Shown: positions 33,718 to 42,512, counted from the first letter of the stretch. The stretch: DNA of 64,000 nucleotides from Actinobacteria bacterium UBA4426 (GCA_002390705.1 DGQA01000038.1:13659-77658); one strand, 5' to 3'. Notes: generated from the letters alone by a model not told the origin. Numbers and translations: made by a program.

Positions 33718-34785
33718 TTAGAGCTGCTCGTCCTCGGGGTAGGCATCTTCTGTGACGGTCTCAATAACGTCCGGGACTTCTTCGGGGTCGACATCCATAT
33801 CGACATCGGTGTCATCGAAGTACACAGCTGTAGAGGGATCAAACCCTGGAGGGCTGTCCTTAAGCGCGAGACCAAGACCATGCAGCTTCACTTTAATCTC
33901 CTCGATTGACTTAGCGCCAAAGTTACGGATATCAAGCAAATCAGCCTCACTGCGCGTGATGAGCTCCCCAACGGTGTGGATGCCTTCGCGCTTAAGACAG
34001 TTATAGGAACGCACGGTCATGTCGAGCTGCTCAATTGGAGTTGAGAGTTGCTCGGCCACAAATGCATCCGTTGGGCTTGGACCAATGTCAATACCTTCTG
34101 CGTCAACATTCATCTCACGAGCAAGGCCAAAGAGCTCAACCAATGTGGAACCAGCAGATGCCACGGCATCGCGTGGCAACATGCATGGCTTGGTCTCAAC
34201 ATCGATGATCAACTTGTCGAAGTCGGTACGCTGCTCAACACGGGTAGCCTCAACCTTGTAACTCACTTTTAGTACGGGTGAGTAGATCGAGTCAACCGGA
34301 ATCCGGCCGATCTCTTGCTCTGGATGCTTGTTCATAGTTGAAGGCACGTAACCGCGACCACGCTCAACGACGAGTTCGATCTCGAGCTTGCCCTTGTCAT
34401 TGAGTGTTGCAAGATGAAGCTCGGGATTGTGAACTTCCACGCCCGCTGGTGGCTGAATATCAGCCGCGGTGACGCTCCCGGGGCCCTGCTTGCGCAGGTA
34501 CATGACAACTGGTTCGTCGATTTCACTGGAAACCACAAGGCCCTTGAGGTTCAAAATGATTTCGGTGACATCTTCTTTGATTCCATCGATAGTGCTGAAC
34601 TCATGTAGAACCCCATCAATACGGATGCTGGTGACAGACGCACCCGGGATCGAGGAGAGCAATGTTCGACGAAGTGAGTTGCCAAGGGTGTAACCAAAGC
34701 CCGGCTCAAGGGGTTCCAACACAAAACGTGAACGGAACTCGCTGATTGGTTCTTCGGTCAGAATTGGACGCTGACTAATGAGCAC
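33718..34785 (-). CDS. rpoA: DNA-directed RNA polymerase subunit alpha
   Basis: A 355-residue alpha subunit. The N-terminal domain (about 1-230) dimerises and assembles the polymerase (FVLEPLEPGFGYTLGNSLRRTLLSS). The C-terminal domain (about 250-315) contacts upstream DNA and activators (NCLKREGIHTVGEL). An acidic tail follows (DDTDVDMDVDPEEVP). The GTG start is preceded by GGAAGG. Two hairpins lie in the 77-base gap after rpsD. Confidence 0.97.
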   Translation of the reverse strand: MLISQRPILTEEPISEFRSRFVLEPLEPGFGYTLGNSLRRTLLSSIPGASVTSIRIDGVLHEFSTIDGIKEDVTEIILNLKGLVVSSEIDEPVVMYLRKQGPGSVTAADIQPPAGVEVHNPELHLATLNDKGKLEIELVVERGRGYVPSTMNKHPEQEIGRIPVDSIYSPVLKVSYKVEATRVEQRTDFDKLIIDVETKPCMLPRDAVASAGSTLVELFGLAREMNVDAEGIDIGPSPTDAFVAEQLSTPIEQLDMTVRSYNCLKREGIHTVGELITRSEADLLDIRNFGAKSIEEIKVKLHGLGLALKDSPPGFDPSTAVYFDDTDVDMDVDPEEVPDVIETVTEDAYPEDEQL

Positions 34786-34834
34786 TTTTCATTTCCTTCC
34801 AGCGATACCCTCTATTTGATATCGCGTTTCTCGG

Positions 34835-34854
34835 CTCGATTCGAGTGAATCGAG
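34835..34854 (-). other. Hairpin between rpsD and rpoA
   Basis: A perfect 8-bp stem (CTCGATTC with its complement) and 4-base loop lies 8 bases after the rpsD stop. A second, weaker pair (GCGATA/TATCGC, 34802-34825) follows nearer rpoA. Neither has a T-run; they may set relative levels of S4 and alpha. Confidence 0.6.
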
Positions 34855-34862
34855 AGTGGCTA

Positions 34863-35489
34863 CTACTTGGAGTACAACTCAACAATGAGCTGTTCGTTGA
34901 CCTGGGTGTCAATGCCCTCGCGTGACGGGATTGAGTGAACAAGGATGCGCATTTTTGATGGCACAACCTCAAGCCATGGTGGAACTGTCTTTTCCCCGAT
35001 CTCAGCGTGAGCCACAATGAACGGAGTCATTTCCAGTGAACTGGGGCGAACGTCAACTACGTCATTAGGGGAAACCCGGAAGGACGGAATATCGACCTTT
35101 TGGCCGTTGACCATTAAGTGGCCGTGGGTTACCAACTGGCGAGCCATGTCGCGACTCTTTGCAAAACCAGCACGGAAGACCACATTGTCCAAGCGGCTTT
35201 CAAGGATTCGTAGCAAGTTTTCACCAGTTTTACCCGGCATGCGCTGTGCTTCTTTGTAGTAGTTAGAGAATTGCTTCTCTAGAACACCGTACATACGGGT
35301 TGCCTTCTGCTTCTCCCGAAGCTGCAACAAGTACTCGCTCTCCTTTGACCGACCGCGGCCGTGTTGGCCGGGTGGGTAGGGGCGTTTTTCAAATGGGCAC
35401 TTTGGTGACTCGCACTTTGATCCCTTAAGGAACAACTTCATTTTTTCGCGGCGGCACCGCTTGCAATCTGCGTCCGTATAACGCGCCAT
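34863..35489 (-). CDS. rpsD: 30S ribosomal protein S4, zinc-binding form
   Basis: A 208-residue primary 16S-binding protein. The N-terminal region keeps four cysteines (Cys9, Cys12, Cys26 and Cys31; CKRC and CESPKC) that bind zinc, so this is the C+ form. The S4 RNA-binding domain RLDNVVFRAGFAKSRDMARQ follows. S4 is the alpha-operon autoregulator in gammaproteobacteria, which makes the structured leader before rpsM of interest. Confidence 0.97.
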   Translation of the reverse strand: MARYTDADCKRCRREKMKLFLKGSKCESPKCPFEKRPYPPGQHGRGRSKESEYLLQLREKQKATRMYGVLEKQFSNYYKEAQRMPGKTGENLLRILESRLDNVVFRAGFAKSRDMARQLVTHGHLMVNGQKVDIPSFRVSPNDVVDVRPSSLEMTPFIVAHAEIGEKTVPPWLEVVPSKMRILVHSIPSREGIDTQVNEQLIVELYSK

Positions 35490-35530
35490 TGTCTTCTCCT
35501 AATTTCTAAGTGTTATGAAAGGTCCGCGGA

Positions 35531-35929
35531 TTAAACGCGGCGACGCTTCTTTGGGCGGGTTCCGTTAAATGGCACTGGAGTTACGTCGGCAATTGAGCCA
35601 ACTTCAAGGCCGGTTGCCTGTAGTGAGCGAATCGCAGTTTCGCGACCTGAACCCGGTCCTTTGACGAATACGTCAACCTTGCGCATGCCATGTTCCATTG
35701 CGCGACGTGCAGCAGCTTCAGCGGCGAGCTGCGCAGCAAATGGTGTTGACTTGCGACTGCCCTTAAAACCAACTTGGCCAGCTGATGCCCATGCAATTAC
35801 AGCACCAGTCGGGTCAGTGATGGAAACAATGGTGTTGTTAAACGTGCTCTTAATGTGAGCGTGACCATGGGCCACATTCTTTTTTTCCTTGCGCCGCACC
35901 TTCTTGGTGCCTGGACCTTTGGGGGCCAT
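35531..35929 (-). CDS. rpsK: 30S ribosomal protein S11
   Basis: A 132-residue S11 of the platform. It has a basic N-terminus (KKVRRKEKKNVAHGHAHIKSTFNNT), the GSRKSTPFAAQ segment and the C-terminal FNGTRPKKRRRV. It lies between rpsM and rpsD, 61 bases after rpsM; a 5-bp hairpin (CTCGT...ACGAG, 35966-35981) is in that gap. Confidence 0.97.
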   Translation of the reverse strand: MAPKGPGTKKVRRKEKKNVAHGHAHIKSTFNNTIVSITDPTGAVIAWASAGQVGFKGSRKSTPFAAQLAAEAAARRAMEHGMRKVDVFVKGPGSGRETAIRSLQATGLEVGSIADVTPVPFNGTRPKKRRRV

Positions 35930-35990
35930 GTGTGATTCCTATTCTTTAGAGGTTTGAGGGTTTTTCTCGTGTGACAACGAGATCGTTCGC

Positions 35991-36362
35991 TTAGACCTTC
36001 TTCTTGCCGGCAACTGCCTTGCGTGGACCCTTACGAGTGCGCGCGTTGGTATGGGTGCGTTGCCCGCGGACGGGAAGACCCTTGCGGTGACGAATTCCCT
36101 GATAGCAACCAATTTCAACCTTGCGGCGAATATTGGCTGCAACCTCGCGGCGCAGGTCACCTTCTACTTTCAGATTTAATTCGATCCAGTCGCGCAGAGC
36201 GAGTGTTTGATCGTCGGTCAGATCCTTTGATTTCATTTGCGGATCAATGCCAGTTGCTTCGAGGGCTTTTGCAGCCTGCGAGCGGCCAACACCGTAAACG
36301 TAGGTCAGCGCGATTGCCAGGCGTTTTTCGCGGGGCAAATCCACGCCAATAAGTCGTGCCAT
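35991..36362 (-). CDS. rpsM: 30S ribosomal protein S13
   Basis: A 123-residue S13 of the head, contacting P-site tRNA through its basic tail and bridging to L5. It shows GVDLPREKRL, the helix-hairpin-helix region GVGRSQAAKAL and the end NARTRKGPRKAVAGKKK. It is the first gene of the alpha operon here. A GAGAG-type ribosome site lies 8 bases before the ATG, and a multi-helix leader stands upstream. Confidence 0.97.
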   Translation of the reverse strand: MARLIGVDLPREKRLAIALTYVYGVGRSQAAKALEATGIDPQMKSKDLTDDQTLALRDWIELNLKVEGDLRREVAANIRRKVEIGCYQGIRHRKGLPVRGQRTHTNARTRKGPRKAVAGKKKV

Positions 36363-36389
36363 GGGCGTACTCTCTTTTCAGTAGTTCAC

Positions 36390-36531
36390 GGGGTCGTGTG
36401 GTGGGAGAGCCAATCCAGCCCGCCAAGGCTGGTCTTCGGCCCCGTGGCCGAAGGTGTCGTCCGGATCTCTTGATCCGGGGTCGGGTTCTCCCTGTACTTG
36501 GTGTTCGAGTTGTCTCTCCCGGTAACACCCC
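36390..36531 (-). promoter_or_regulatory. Candidate structured leader RNA of the rpsM (alpha) operon
   Basis: The 194-base rpmJ-rpsM spacer folds, on the minus strand, into a closed multi-helix element. An outer stem GGGGT/ACCCC (36527-36531 with 36390-36394) and a stem GGGAGAG/CTCTCCC (36514-36520 with 36403-36409) enclose three perfect hairpins: CCGGATC (36461-36478, loop AAGA), CTTCGGCC (36434-36453, loop ACGG) and CCAGCC (36415-36432). A second AGGGAGA (36487-36493) and the AGAGAG ribosome site (36370-36375) could compete for the same CTCTCCC. This suggests a translation switch, perhaps bound by S4 or S13; it is my inference from base pairing alone. Confidence 0.55.
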
Positions 36532-36556
36532 AGTGCTTTTAGGCTATTAAGCCTTT

Positions 36557-36670
36557 TTAGCCCTGGCGTTGCTTATGACGAACATTCTCGCAAATCACCA
36601 TCACGCGACCGTGGCGACGAATGACCTTACATTTGTCGCAGATCTTTTTGACGCTGGGTTGCACCTTCAT
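36557..36670 (-). CDS. rpmJ: 50S ribosomal protein L36
   Basis: A 37-residue protein, MKVQPSVKKICDKCKVIRR at the start and HKQRQG at the end. The zinc ligands C-x2-C (Cys11, Cys14), Cys27 and His32 are all present, so it is the C+ type. It lies 36 bases after infA. A small AGGC/GCCT hairpin follows the stop. Confidence 0.96.
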   Translation of the reverse strand: MKVQPSVKKICDKCKVIRRHGRVMVICENVRHKQRQG

Positions 36671-36706
36671 GGTTACTCTTTCTCGAGTTTCTATTGGAAA
36701 CGGTTG

Positions 36707-36928
36707 TTACTTGTAACGATAAACAATTCGGCCACGGGTGAGGTCATAGGGTGAAAGCTCAACCACAACGCGATCGTCCGGAAGAATTCGGATGTAGTGC
36801 ATCCGCATCTTTCCACTGATGTGGGCGAGCACCTTGTGCCCGTTATCTAGCTCAACCCGAAACATTGCATTTGGCAGAGATTCGGTGATCATGCCCTCAA
36901 GCTCGATCGCGCCCTCTTTTTTAGCCAT
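36707..36928 (-). CDS. infA: Translation initiation factor IF-1
   Basis: A 73-residue OB-fold protein that binds the A site during initiation. It begins KKEGAIELEGMITESLPNA, has GKMRMHYIRILPGD-like residues (here ILPDDRV) and ends RIVYRYK. The 282-base gap upstream to map (36929-37210) should hold its promoter; I saw only a weak 6-bp hairpin (ATTTTC/GAAAAT, 37123-37139) and no convincing boxes. Confidence 0.97.
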   Translation of the reverse strand: MAKKEGAIELEGMITESLPNAMFRVELDNGHKVLAHISGKMRMHYIRILPDDRVVVELSPYDLTRGRIVYRYK

Positions 36929-37210
36929 CTACTCCGCTTCCCTATGATTGCAGCCAGAAGTGATCACCACTTCAGCCGTCAGAGTCTACGCAAGAGCCCT
37001 ACCGGCCCGAGCGTTGGGGTCAATTGCCATATGGGTTGGCGACTCTAGGCGAAATTGCGCCAAATGTACCTATTTGACACTCGCCCCGCCCCACCCCAGA
37101 TCGACCAGACCCCATTGCCGCCATTTTCAGCTGGAAAATTTTTGGTGGGTGATCAGGATTCGATCTCCCACTGACATTTACCGGCGAAATGATGGCGCAC
37201 TTAATTTGAG

Positions 37211-37984
37211 TTAACGGATGGTAAGAATTTGCGGACCCGAATCTGTGATCGCGATGGTGTGCTCCCAATGGGATGCCCAATTGCGATCCGTTGTTACCAC
37301 CGTCCAATTATCCGCCAAGGTAACAACCTCAGGGGATCCGATCGTGACCATTGGTTCGAGGGCCAAGACCATGCCCACTTTAAGCTCAATTCCGTCCCCT
37401 GCTCTGCCGTAATTGGGGACCGGTGGGTACATATGCATCTCGGTGCCAATTCCGTGACCAACGTAGTCCTCAACGATGCCGTAATTACCCGCATTTTGAA
37501 TCACCGTCTGAATTGCGTTACCAATATCTCCCATGCGGTTGCCCGCCACTGTGGCTTTGATTCCAGCGTCAAGTGCAGCTCGTGTTACATCAGAAAGTTT
37601 TTGAATCGTTGCATGCGGGTTCGTTGATGCGATTATCGAAATTGCGGCATCTCCATGCCACCCTTCCACGATTGCACCACAGTCGATTGAGATCAAATCA
37701 CCTTCGGAAATCACTTTGTCACCGGGTATTCCGTGCACGACTTCTTCGTTTATGGAGGTACAGATCACGGCTGGGAAGCCGTAGTAGCCCAGAAATGACG
37801 GTGTCGCACCGGAATTGAATATGCACTCGCGAGCGATAGCATCGAGATCGCCAGTGGTCATTCCCGGACTTACATTAATCCGCAATGTTTCCAAAGTCTC
37901 GGCAACCACCTTGCCAGCGATGCGCATGCATCCGATTTGCGCGGGCGTCTTAAGTTGAACTCGCTCTTTTTTACGAAACCCCAT
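37211..37984 (-). CDS. map: Type I methionine aminopeptidase
   Basis: Removes the initiator Met from nascent proteins. The 257-residue enzyme has metal ligands in SIDCGA (Asp), HGDAAI (Asp), GHGIG (His), EPMVTIG (Glu) and WEHTIAI (Glu). It lies 8 bases after adk on the same strand, as in the usual secY-adk-map-infA order. It lacks the N-terminal SH3-binding extension of some actinobacterial paralogues. Confidence 0.96.
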   Translation of the reverse strand: MGFRKKERVQLKTPAQIGCMRIAGKVVAETLETLRINVSPGMTTGDLDAIARECIFNSGATPSFLGYYGFPAVICTSINEEVVHGIPGDKVISEGDLISIDCGAIVEGWHGDAAISIIASTNPHATIQKLSDVTRAALDAGIKATVAGNRMGDIGNAIQTVIQNAGNYGIVEDYVGHGIGTEMHMYPPVPNYGRAGDGIELKVGMVLALEPMVTIGSPEVVTLADNWTVVTTDRNWASHWEHTIAITDSGPQILTIR

Positions 37985-37992
37985 GTTGTCGG

Positions 37993-38556
37993 TTAGGAGT
38001 TAACCATTGACAGGATTGCGGTTGTGACCGCGTCAATATCGCCCAGTCCATCAACTTGTACAAGTAGTCCACGATCTTGATACACCTCAACCAGGGAGAC
38101 GGTTTGTTCCGCATACACCTCAAGTCGGCGCCTTAATACTTCCTCAGTGTCGTCGGTGCGGCCTTGCTCGGCGGAACGTTTTACCAAACGGGCAACAACT
38201 ACGTCCACATCTACTGTCAATTCAATTACGTGATCAATTTTCGATTTTTCTGCACTGAGCATTGCATCTAGCTCTGCCACTTGCTCAACCGTTCGCGGGT
38301 AGCCATCGAGAATGAAACCCGGACGGGCGTCCTCATGGGTTAAGCGATCGCGGACCATCGCATTAGTGACACCGTCAGGTACGTACTCACCAGCGTCCAT
38401 GTAGGACTGTGCTTCGATCCCTAGCGGAGTGCCCGCGCTGACATTGGCGCGGAAAATATCTCCCGTTGAGATATGAGGGATGCCCAGTTGCATGGACAGC
38501 AGAGCCGCTTGGGTCCCTTTGCCCGCCCCCGGTGGGCCCATGAAAACTATGCGCAT
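37993..38556 (-). CDS. adk: Adenylate kinase
   Basis: Converts ATP and AMP to two ADP. The 187-residue enzyme has the P-loop GPPGAGKGTQ (residues 7-16), the AMP-binding HISTGD and LDGYPRT motifs, and a short LID without zinc cysteines, the usual actinobacterial form. It follows secY after 47 bases. Confidence 0.97.
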   Translation of the reverse strand: MRIVFMGPPGAGKGTQAALLSMQLGIPHISTGDIFRANVSAGTPLGIEAQSYMDAGEYVPDGVTNAMVRDRLTHEDARPGFILDGYPRTVEQVAELDAMLSAEKSKIDHVIELTVDVDVVVARLVKRSAEQGRTDDTEEVLRRRLEVYAEQTVSLVEVYQDRGLLVQVDGLGDIDAVTTAILSMVNS

Positions 38557-38603
38557 ACGACGAAATCCTAGTGGAGCGCTAACCCTAGAGCCAGCCCACT
38601 TCC

Positions 38604-39902
38604 CTACTTAAGAAAACCCTCATAATTACGCTGCTGCAATTGGGCTTGAATCTGTTTGACCGTGTCAAGTCCGACGCCCACCATGATCAATAGCGATGTA
38701 CCGCCGAAGATGAACTGCGTTGATACACCCAAGAAATCGAATGCAAACACCGGCACAATTGCGATCATGCCCAGATACAGCGAGCCCGGAGCAGTTAATC
38801 GGGTAAGAACGTAGTCCAGGTACTCAGCGGTGGGACGACCAGCCCGGATACCAGGAATGAAGCCGCCGTACTTCTTCATATTGTCGGCAACCTCAGTCGG
38901 ATTAAAGGTAATCGATACGTAGAAGTAGCAGAAGAACACAATCAATAAGAAGTAGGTTGCCAAATAGACGCTTCCACTTCCTGTTCCATAATTCTGCTGC
39001 AGCCACTGTGCCCAACCGGATTGGCTTCCCGAAAGCTGAACAAACAGGGTTGGCAGGAACAGTAGAGAGGAGGCGAAAATGACTGGGATAACACCAGCCA
39101 TGTTGACCTTGAGCGGGATGTAGGTAGAGGTTCCGCCATACATTCGCCTGCCCACCATGCGCTTTGCGTACTGCACGGGAATACGACGCTGCGCTTGCTC
39201 GACAAACACAACAAAGGTAATTACTAGTAGGCCGACAAGTAGCGTGATGGTGAAAGTAAATGCCCCACGACTGCTGAGAATATTGACGAACTGGGCGGGA
39301 ATGACCGCAATGATTGAAGTGAAGATCAGCACGGACATGCCGTTACCCACGCCGCGTTCGGTGATCAACTCACCAAACCACATAATGACGGCCGTTCCCG
39401 CAGTCATGACGGTGATCATGACGAGCATCACCCAAATGGCTTGGTTGGGAATAATTTCTTCATTACAGCCTTGGAACAGGGATCCGGGCGATCGAGCCAA
39501 AGAAAGAATTGCCGTTGATTGCAAGATCGCAAGTCCGATGGTGACGAAGCGGGTGTACTGGGTGATCTTTGCTTGTCCGGCGTTGCCGTCAGCTTTGAGC
39601 ATTTCCAGCCGAGGGATTACCACCGTGAGCAGTTGCAAAATGATGCTGGCCGTGATGTAAGGCATGATGCCGAGAGCAAAAACTGAAAGTTGGAGGAGTG
39701 CTCCACCACTAAAGAGATTGATCAGCGCGTAAACAGAGTTGTCCTGGACTACGTCGATGCACCGCTGGATCGCCGAGTAGTCAACGCCAGGGGTCGGCAA
39801 CACCGAACCTAGACGATAGATCGCGAGTAACCCAAGAGTGAACAGAATCTTCTTGCGAAGATCCGGTGTACGCAGGGCATCCCTGAACGCACTGATGTGC
39901 AT
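38604..39902 (-). CDS. secY: Protein translocase subunit SecY
   Basis: The channel protein of the Sec system, with ten membrane helices in 432 residues. The plug and first helices (RKKILFTLGLLAIYRLGSVLP; FSGGALLQLSVFALGIMPYI) and the cytoplasmic loop QRRIPVQYAKR, which contacts SecA and the ribosome, are clear. It is the last gene of the spc operon, 12 bases after rplO. Confidence 0.97.
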   Translation of the reverse strand: MHISAFRDALRTPDLRKKILFTLGLLAIYRLGSVLPTPGVDYSAIQRCIDVVQDNSVYALINLFSGGALLQLSVFALGIMPYITASIILQLLTVVIPRLEMLKADGNAGQAKITQYTRFVTIGLAILQSTAILSLARSPGSLFQGCNEEIIPNQAIWVMLVMITVMTAGTAVIMWFGELITERGVGNGMSVLIFTSIIAVIPAQFVNILSSRGAFTFTITLLVGLLVITFVVFVEQAQRRIPVQYAKRMVGRRMYGGTSTYIPLKVNMAGVIPVIFASSLLFLPTLFVQLSGSQSGWAQWLQQNYGTGSGSVYLATYFLLIVFFCYFYVSITFNPTEVADNMKKYGGFIPGIRAGRPTAEYLDYVLTRLTAPGSLYLGMIAIVPVFAFDFLGVSTQFIFGGTSLLIMVGVGLDTVKQIQAQLQQRNYEGFLK

Positions 39903-39914
39903 TTGGCCTCCTGC

Positions 39915-40355
39915 TTAGAGTTCGGTTACCGACCCACCCGCGGCAACGATCTTGTCACGAGCAGCGCCAGAGAATTTATCTGCACTCACATTAACCTTTA
40001 CTGAAATATCGCCCAGCCCCAGTACCTTGACCAGCTCGCCCTTGCGGACAGCGCCAGAAGCTACCAAATCAGCAACACCAATGGTGCCACCTTCAGGGAA
40101 CAATTTTTCAATCGCGGCTACGTTAACAACCTGGTAGACCTTAGTATTCGGGCTGGTAAAGCCTTTGAGCTTGGGCAGGCGCATGTGAAGTGGCATTTGC
40201 CCACCCTCAAAACCAGCCTTCACCTGATAACGAGCCTTCGTACCCTTGGTTCCACGGCCTGCAGTCTTACCCTTGGATCCCTCGCCTCGACCCTTACGAG
40301 TCTTGGCTGTCTTAGCGCCCGGTGCCGGGCGTAGGTGGTGAACTTTCAGTGTCAT
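39915..40355 (-). CDS. rplO: 50S ribosomal protein L15
   Basis: A 146-residue L15. The basic glycine-rich N-terminus (KTRKGRGEGSKGKTAGRGTKG) threads into 23S rRNA. The globular part includes LPKLKGFTSP. It lies 2 bases after rpmD and before secY, the normal spc order. Confidence 0.97.
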   Translation of the reverse strand: MTLKVHHLRPAPGAKTAKTRKGRGEGSKGKTAGRGTKGTKARYQVKAGFEGGQMPLHMRLPKLKGFTSPNTKVYQVVNVAAIEKLFPEGGTIGVADLVASGAVRKGELVKVLGLGDISVKVNVSADKFSGAARDKIVAAGGSVTEL

Positions 40356-40357
40356 AA

Positions 40358-40540
40358 TTATTTGACCTCCTCGACAACAACCAGGTGCGAGACGGTGTTT
40401 ACCATTCCGCGGAACTCTGGGCGGTCTTCTTTAACCACGGTGTGACCGATTCGCTTCAAGCCGAGTGAACGCAAGGTGTTGCGCTGAGTACTCGTGCCGC
40501 CAATCTCTGACTTTATCTGAGTGACTTTAATCGACGCCAT
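40358..40540 (-). CDS. rpmD: 50S ribosomal protein L30
   Basis: A 60-residue L30, with the core TQIKSEIGGTSTQRNTLRSL and the GLKRIGHTV turn. Its ATG shares one base with the rpsE stop, showing coupled translation. Confidence 0.96.
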   Translation of the reverse strand: MASIKVTQIKSEIGGTSTQRNTLRSLGLKRIGHTVVKEDRPEFRGMVNTVSHLVVVEEVK

Positions 40541-41133
40541 TACGCACCCGCCCCTGCCGCGCGAGCCCGCAGCAGTGCTGCCGGTGCCACATCTTCTAGA
40601 GGTAGTCCACGGCGAGCCGCGACCGCTTCTGGAGACTCAAGTCCGCGAAGAGCAACAACCGTTGCATGCACAACGTTAATGGCATTGTCAGACCCCAATG
40701 ACTTGCTCAGAATGTCGCGAATACCAGCGCACTCCAACACTGCACGCACCGGGCCCCCAGCGATAACGCCTGTACCAGGTGCCGCTGGGCGCAGCATGAC
40801 TACGCCGGCAGCAGATTCACCCTTGATTGGGTGGGGGATTGTTCCTTGGATGCGGGGAACTTTAAAAAAGCTTCTCTTGGCTTCTTCAACACCCTTAGCA
40901 ATCGCTGCAGGAACTTCCTTCGCTTTGCCGTAGCCAACACCAACGTTTCCGTCACCGTCACCAACGATCACAAGAGCCGTGAAGCTAAAGCGACGACCAC
41001 CCTTCACCACCTTAGAAACGCGGTTAATAGCAACTACGCGCTCCAGTAAATTTGACTTCTCCTCGCGAGGGCCTCGATCTTTACGATCTCGACGCTCGCC
41101 TCCGCCACCAGTGCGGCGCGACGTATCAGACAT
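40540..41133 (-). CDS. rpsE: 30S ribosomal protein S5
   Basis: A 197-residue S5, important for accuracy and spectinomycin binding. A basic N-terminal extension (RRTGGGGERRDRKDRG) precedes the RNA-binding VVAINRVSKVVKGGRRFSF. The C-terminus is Ala-rich. The loop residues after VKGGR look normal, so no sign of spectinomycin resistance. Confidence 0.97.
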   Translation of the reverse strand: MSDTSRRTGGGGERRDRKDRGPREEKSNLLERVVAINRVSKVVKGGRRFSFTALVIVGDGDGNVGVGYGKAKEVPAAIAKGVEEAKRSFFKVPRIQGTIPHPIKGESAAGVVMLRPAAPGTGVIAGGPVRAVLECAGIRDILSKSLGSDNAINVVHATVVALRGLESPEAVAARRGLPLEDVAPAALLRARAAGAGA

Positions 41134-41157
41134 TATTACCTCTTCCCGATCGAAAAA

Positions 41158-41541
41158 TTAAAAGTTGAGTCCGCCTTCGCGAGCGCCCTCAGCGAGAGCG
41201 GCTACGCGACCGTGGTACTTATGGCCACCGCGGTCAAAGACCACTGTGTCTATTCCAGCTTTTTGTGCGCGCGCAGCAAGTTCGTTTCCGACCTTACGTG
41301 CTTTAGCCGTCTTATCACCATCGGCAACTCGTAGGTCGCTCTCCATGGTGGAAGCAGCGGCCAAGGTCACACCCTGTACATCGTCTACTAATTGTGCAGA
41401 AACGTGACGGGCAGACCGGCTGACCACCAAACGGGGTCTCATGACCGTACCCGAAACCTTCTTGCGAACGCGAAGGTGGCGACGCTTGCGGCCAACGGCG
41501 GTCTTGCTGCCTGAGCCAAGCTTGGGGGCAAAGGAACTCAT
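41158..41541 (-). CDS. rplR: 50S ribosomal protein L18
   Basis: A 127-residue 5S rRNA-binding protein. It shows RKKVSGTVMRPRLVVSRSARHVSAQ and the FDRGGHKYHGRV segment. The start shares one base with the rplF stop. Confidence 0.97.
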   Translation of the reverse strand: MSSFAPKLGSGSKTAVGRKRRHLRVRKKVSGTVMRPRLVVSRSARHVSAQLVDDVQGVTLAAASTMESDLRVADGDKTAKARKVGNELAARAQKAGIDTVVFDRGGHKYHGRVAALAEGAREGGLNF

Positions 41542-42077
41542 TACTTACCAGCCTTTCCGGCCTTGCGACGGACAACTTCGCCCTCGTAGCGAACACCCTT
41601 ACCCTTGTATGGCTCTGGCTTACGGATCTTGCGGATATTGGCAGCGACTTCGCCTACCTTCTGCTTGTCAATACCGATCACCGTGAACTTCACGGGTGAC
41701 TCCACCGCAAAAGTGATTCCCTGCGGTGCGGTCACGACAACAGGATGACTAAAGCCCAAGGCAAATTCTAGATTATTGCCATTTGCAGCAACCCGGTAAC
41801 CGGTCCCCACAATTTCCAGAGTCTTTTCATAGCCTGTAGTGACGCCAATGACCATGTTTGAAATCAGAGTTCGACTCAAACCATGCAGGGACCGCGACTC
41901 GCGCTCGTCATCTGGTCTGGTGACAATAATTTCCTCGCCAACCTGGCTGATCGCAATGGGTTCAGAAATAGTGATCGCCAACGAACCCTTAGGCCCAACA
42001 ATCGCAATATCTTGGCCATTAATCGTGGCTGTTACTCCCGCAGGCACCGGGACTGGTGCGCGTCCGATACGTGACAT
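41541..42077 (-). CDS. rplF: 50S ribosomal protein L6
   Basis: A 178-residue L6 near the sarcin-ricin loop. It begins SRIGRAPVPVPAGV, has the two homologous domains and the C-terminal IRKPEPYKGKGVRYEGE motif. I use the ATG at 42077, preceded by GGAGCA, rather than the open start at 42092, because SRIGRAP is the universal N-terminus. Confidence 0.97.
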   Translation of the reverse strand: MSRIGRAPVPVPAGVTATINGQDIAIVGPKGSLAITISEPIAISQVGEEIIVTRPDDERESRSLHGLSRTLISNMVIGVTTGYEKTLEIVGTGYRVAANGNNLEFALGFSHPVVVTAPQGITFAVESPVKFTVIGIDKQKVGEVAANIRKIRKPEPYKGKGVRYEGEVVRRKAGKAGK

Positions 42078-42085
42078 TGCTCCTC

Positions 42086-42484
42086 CTACCAAACGTAGGC
42101 GAGGACTTCCCCACCTACGCCTTTCTTCGCGGCCTGGCGGTCAGTGAGCAACCCGGTCGAGGTGGACAAAATGGCAATGCCTAGGCCGCCGAGAACCTTG
42201 GGAAGATTGGTGCTCTTTGCGTAGACTCGCAGACCTGGTTTGGACACCCGGCGTAATCCTGCTATTGAGCGCTCTCTCGAAAGACCGTATTTAAGGTTGA
42301 GTGTGAGGGTCATACCTACTTCTGCATCTGCAACGTCGAAACTAGCGATGTAACCCTGTTCCTTCAAGATCTCGGCGATGTTCGCCTTGATCTTGGAGTG
42401 TGGCATGGACACGGTTTCGTGATATGCCGAATTTGCGTTACGCAGACGTGCAAGCATGTCTGCGATCGGATCTGTCATTGTCAT
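42086..42484 (-). CDS. rpsH: 30S ribosomal protein S8
   Basis: A 132-residue S8, a central-domain 16S binder and, in E. coli, repressor of the spc operon. It begins TDPIADMLARLRNAN and ends with GGLGIAILSTSTGLLTDRQA...GGEVLAYVW. A GGCC-AAGC-GGCC hairpin directly before the ATG and another at 42513-42530 could allow control. Confidence 0.97.
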   Translation of the reverse strand: MTMTDPIADMLARLRNANSAYHETVSMPHSKIKANIAEILKEQGYIASFDVADAEVGMTLTLNLKYGLSRERSIAGLRRVSKPGLRVYAKSTNLPKVLGGLGIAILSTSTGLLTDRQAAKKGVGGEVLAYVW

Positions 42485-42512
42485 GGCCGCTTGGCCTTCC
42501 TCGCCGTGGTTT

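Noticed and set aside
36541..36559. AGGC-TATTAA-GCCT-TTTT as a plus-strand terminator
   Set aside because: No plus-strand gene ends there, the stem is only 4 bp and it overlaps the rpmJ stop; taken as chance.
37123..37139. ATTTTC/GAAAAT hairpin with T-run between map and infA
   Set aside because: The T-run is on the plus strand where no gene precedes it; stem is short and A+T-rich.
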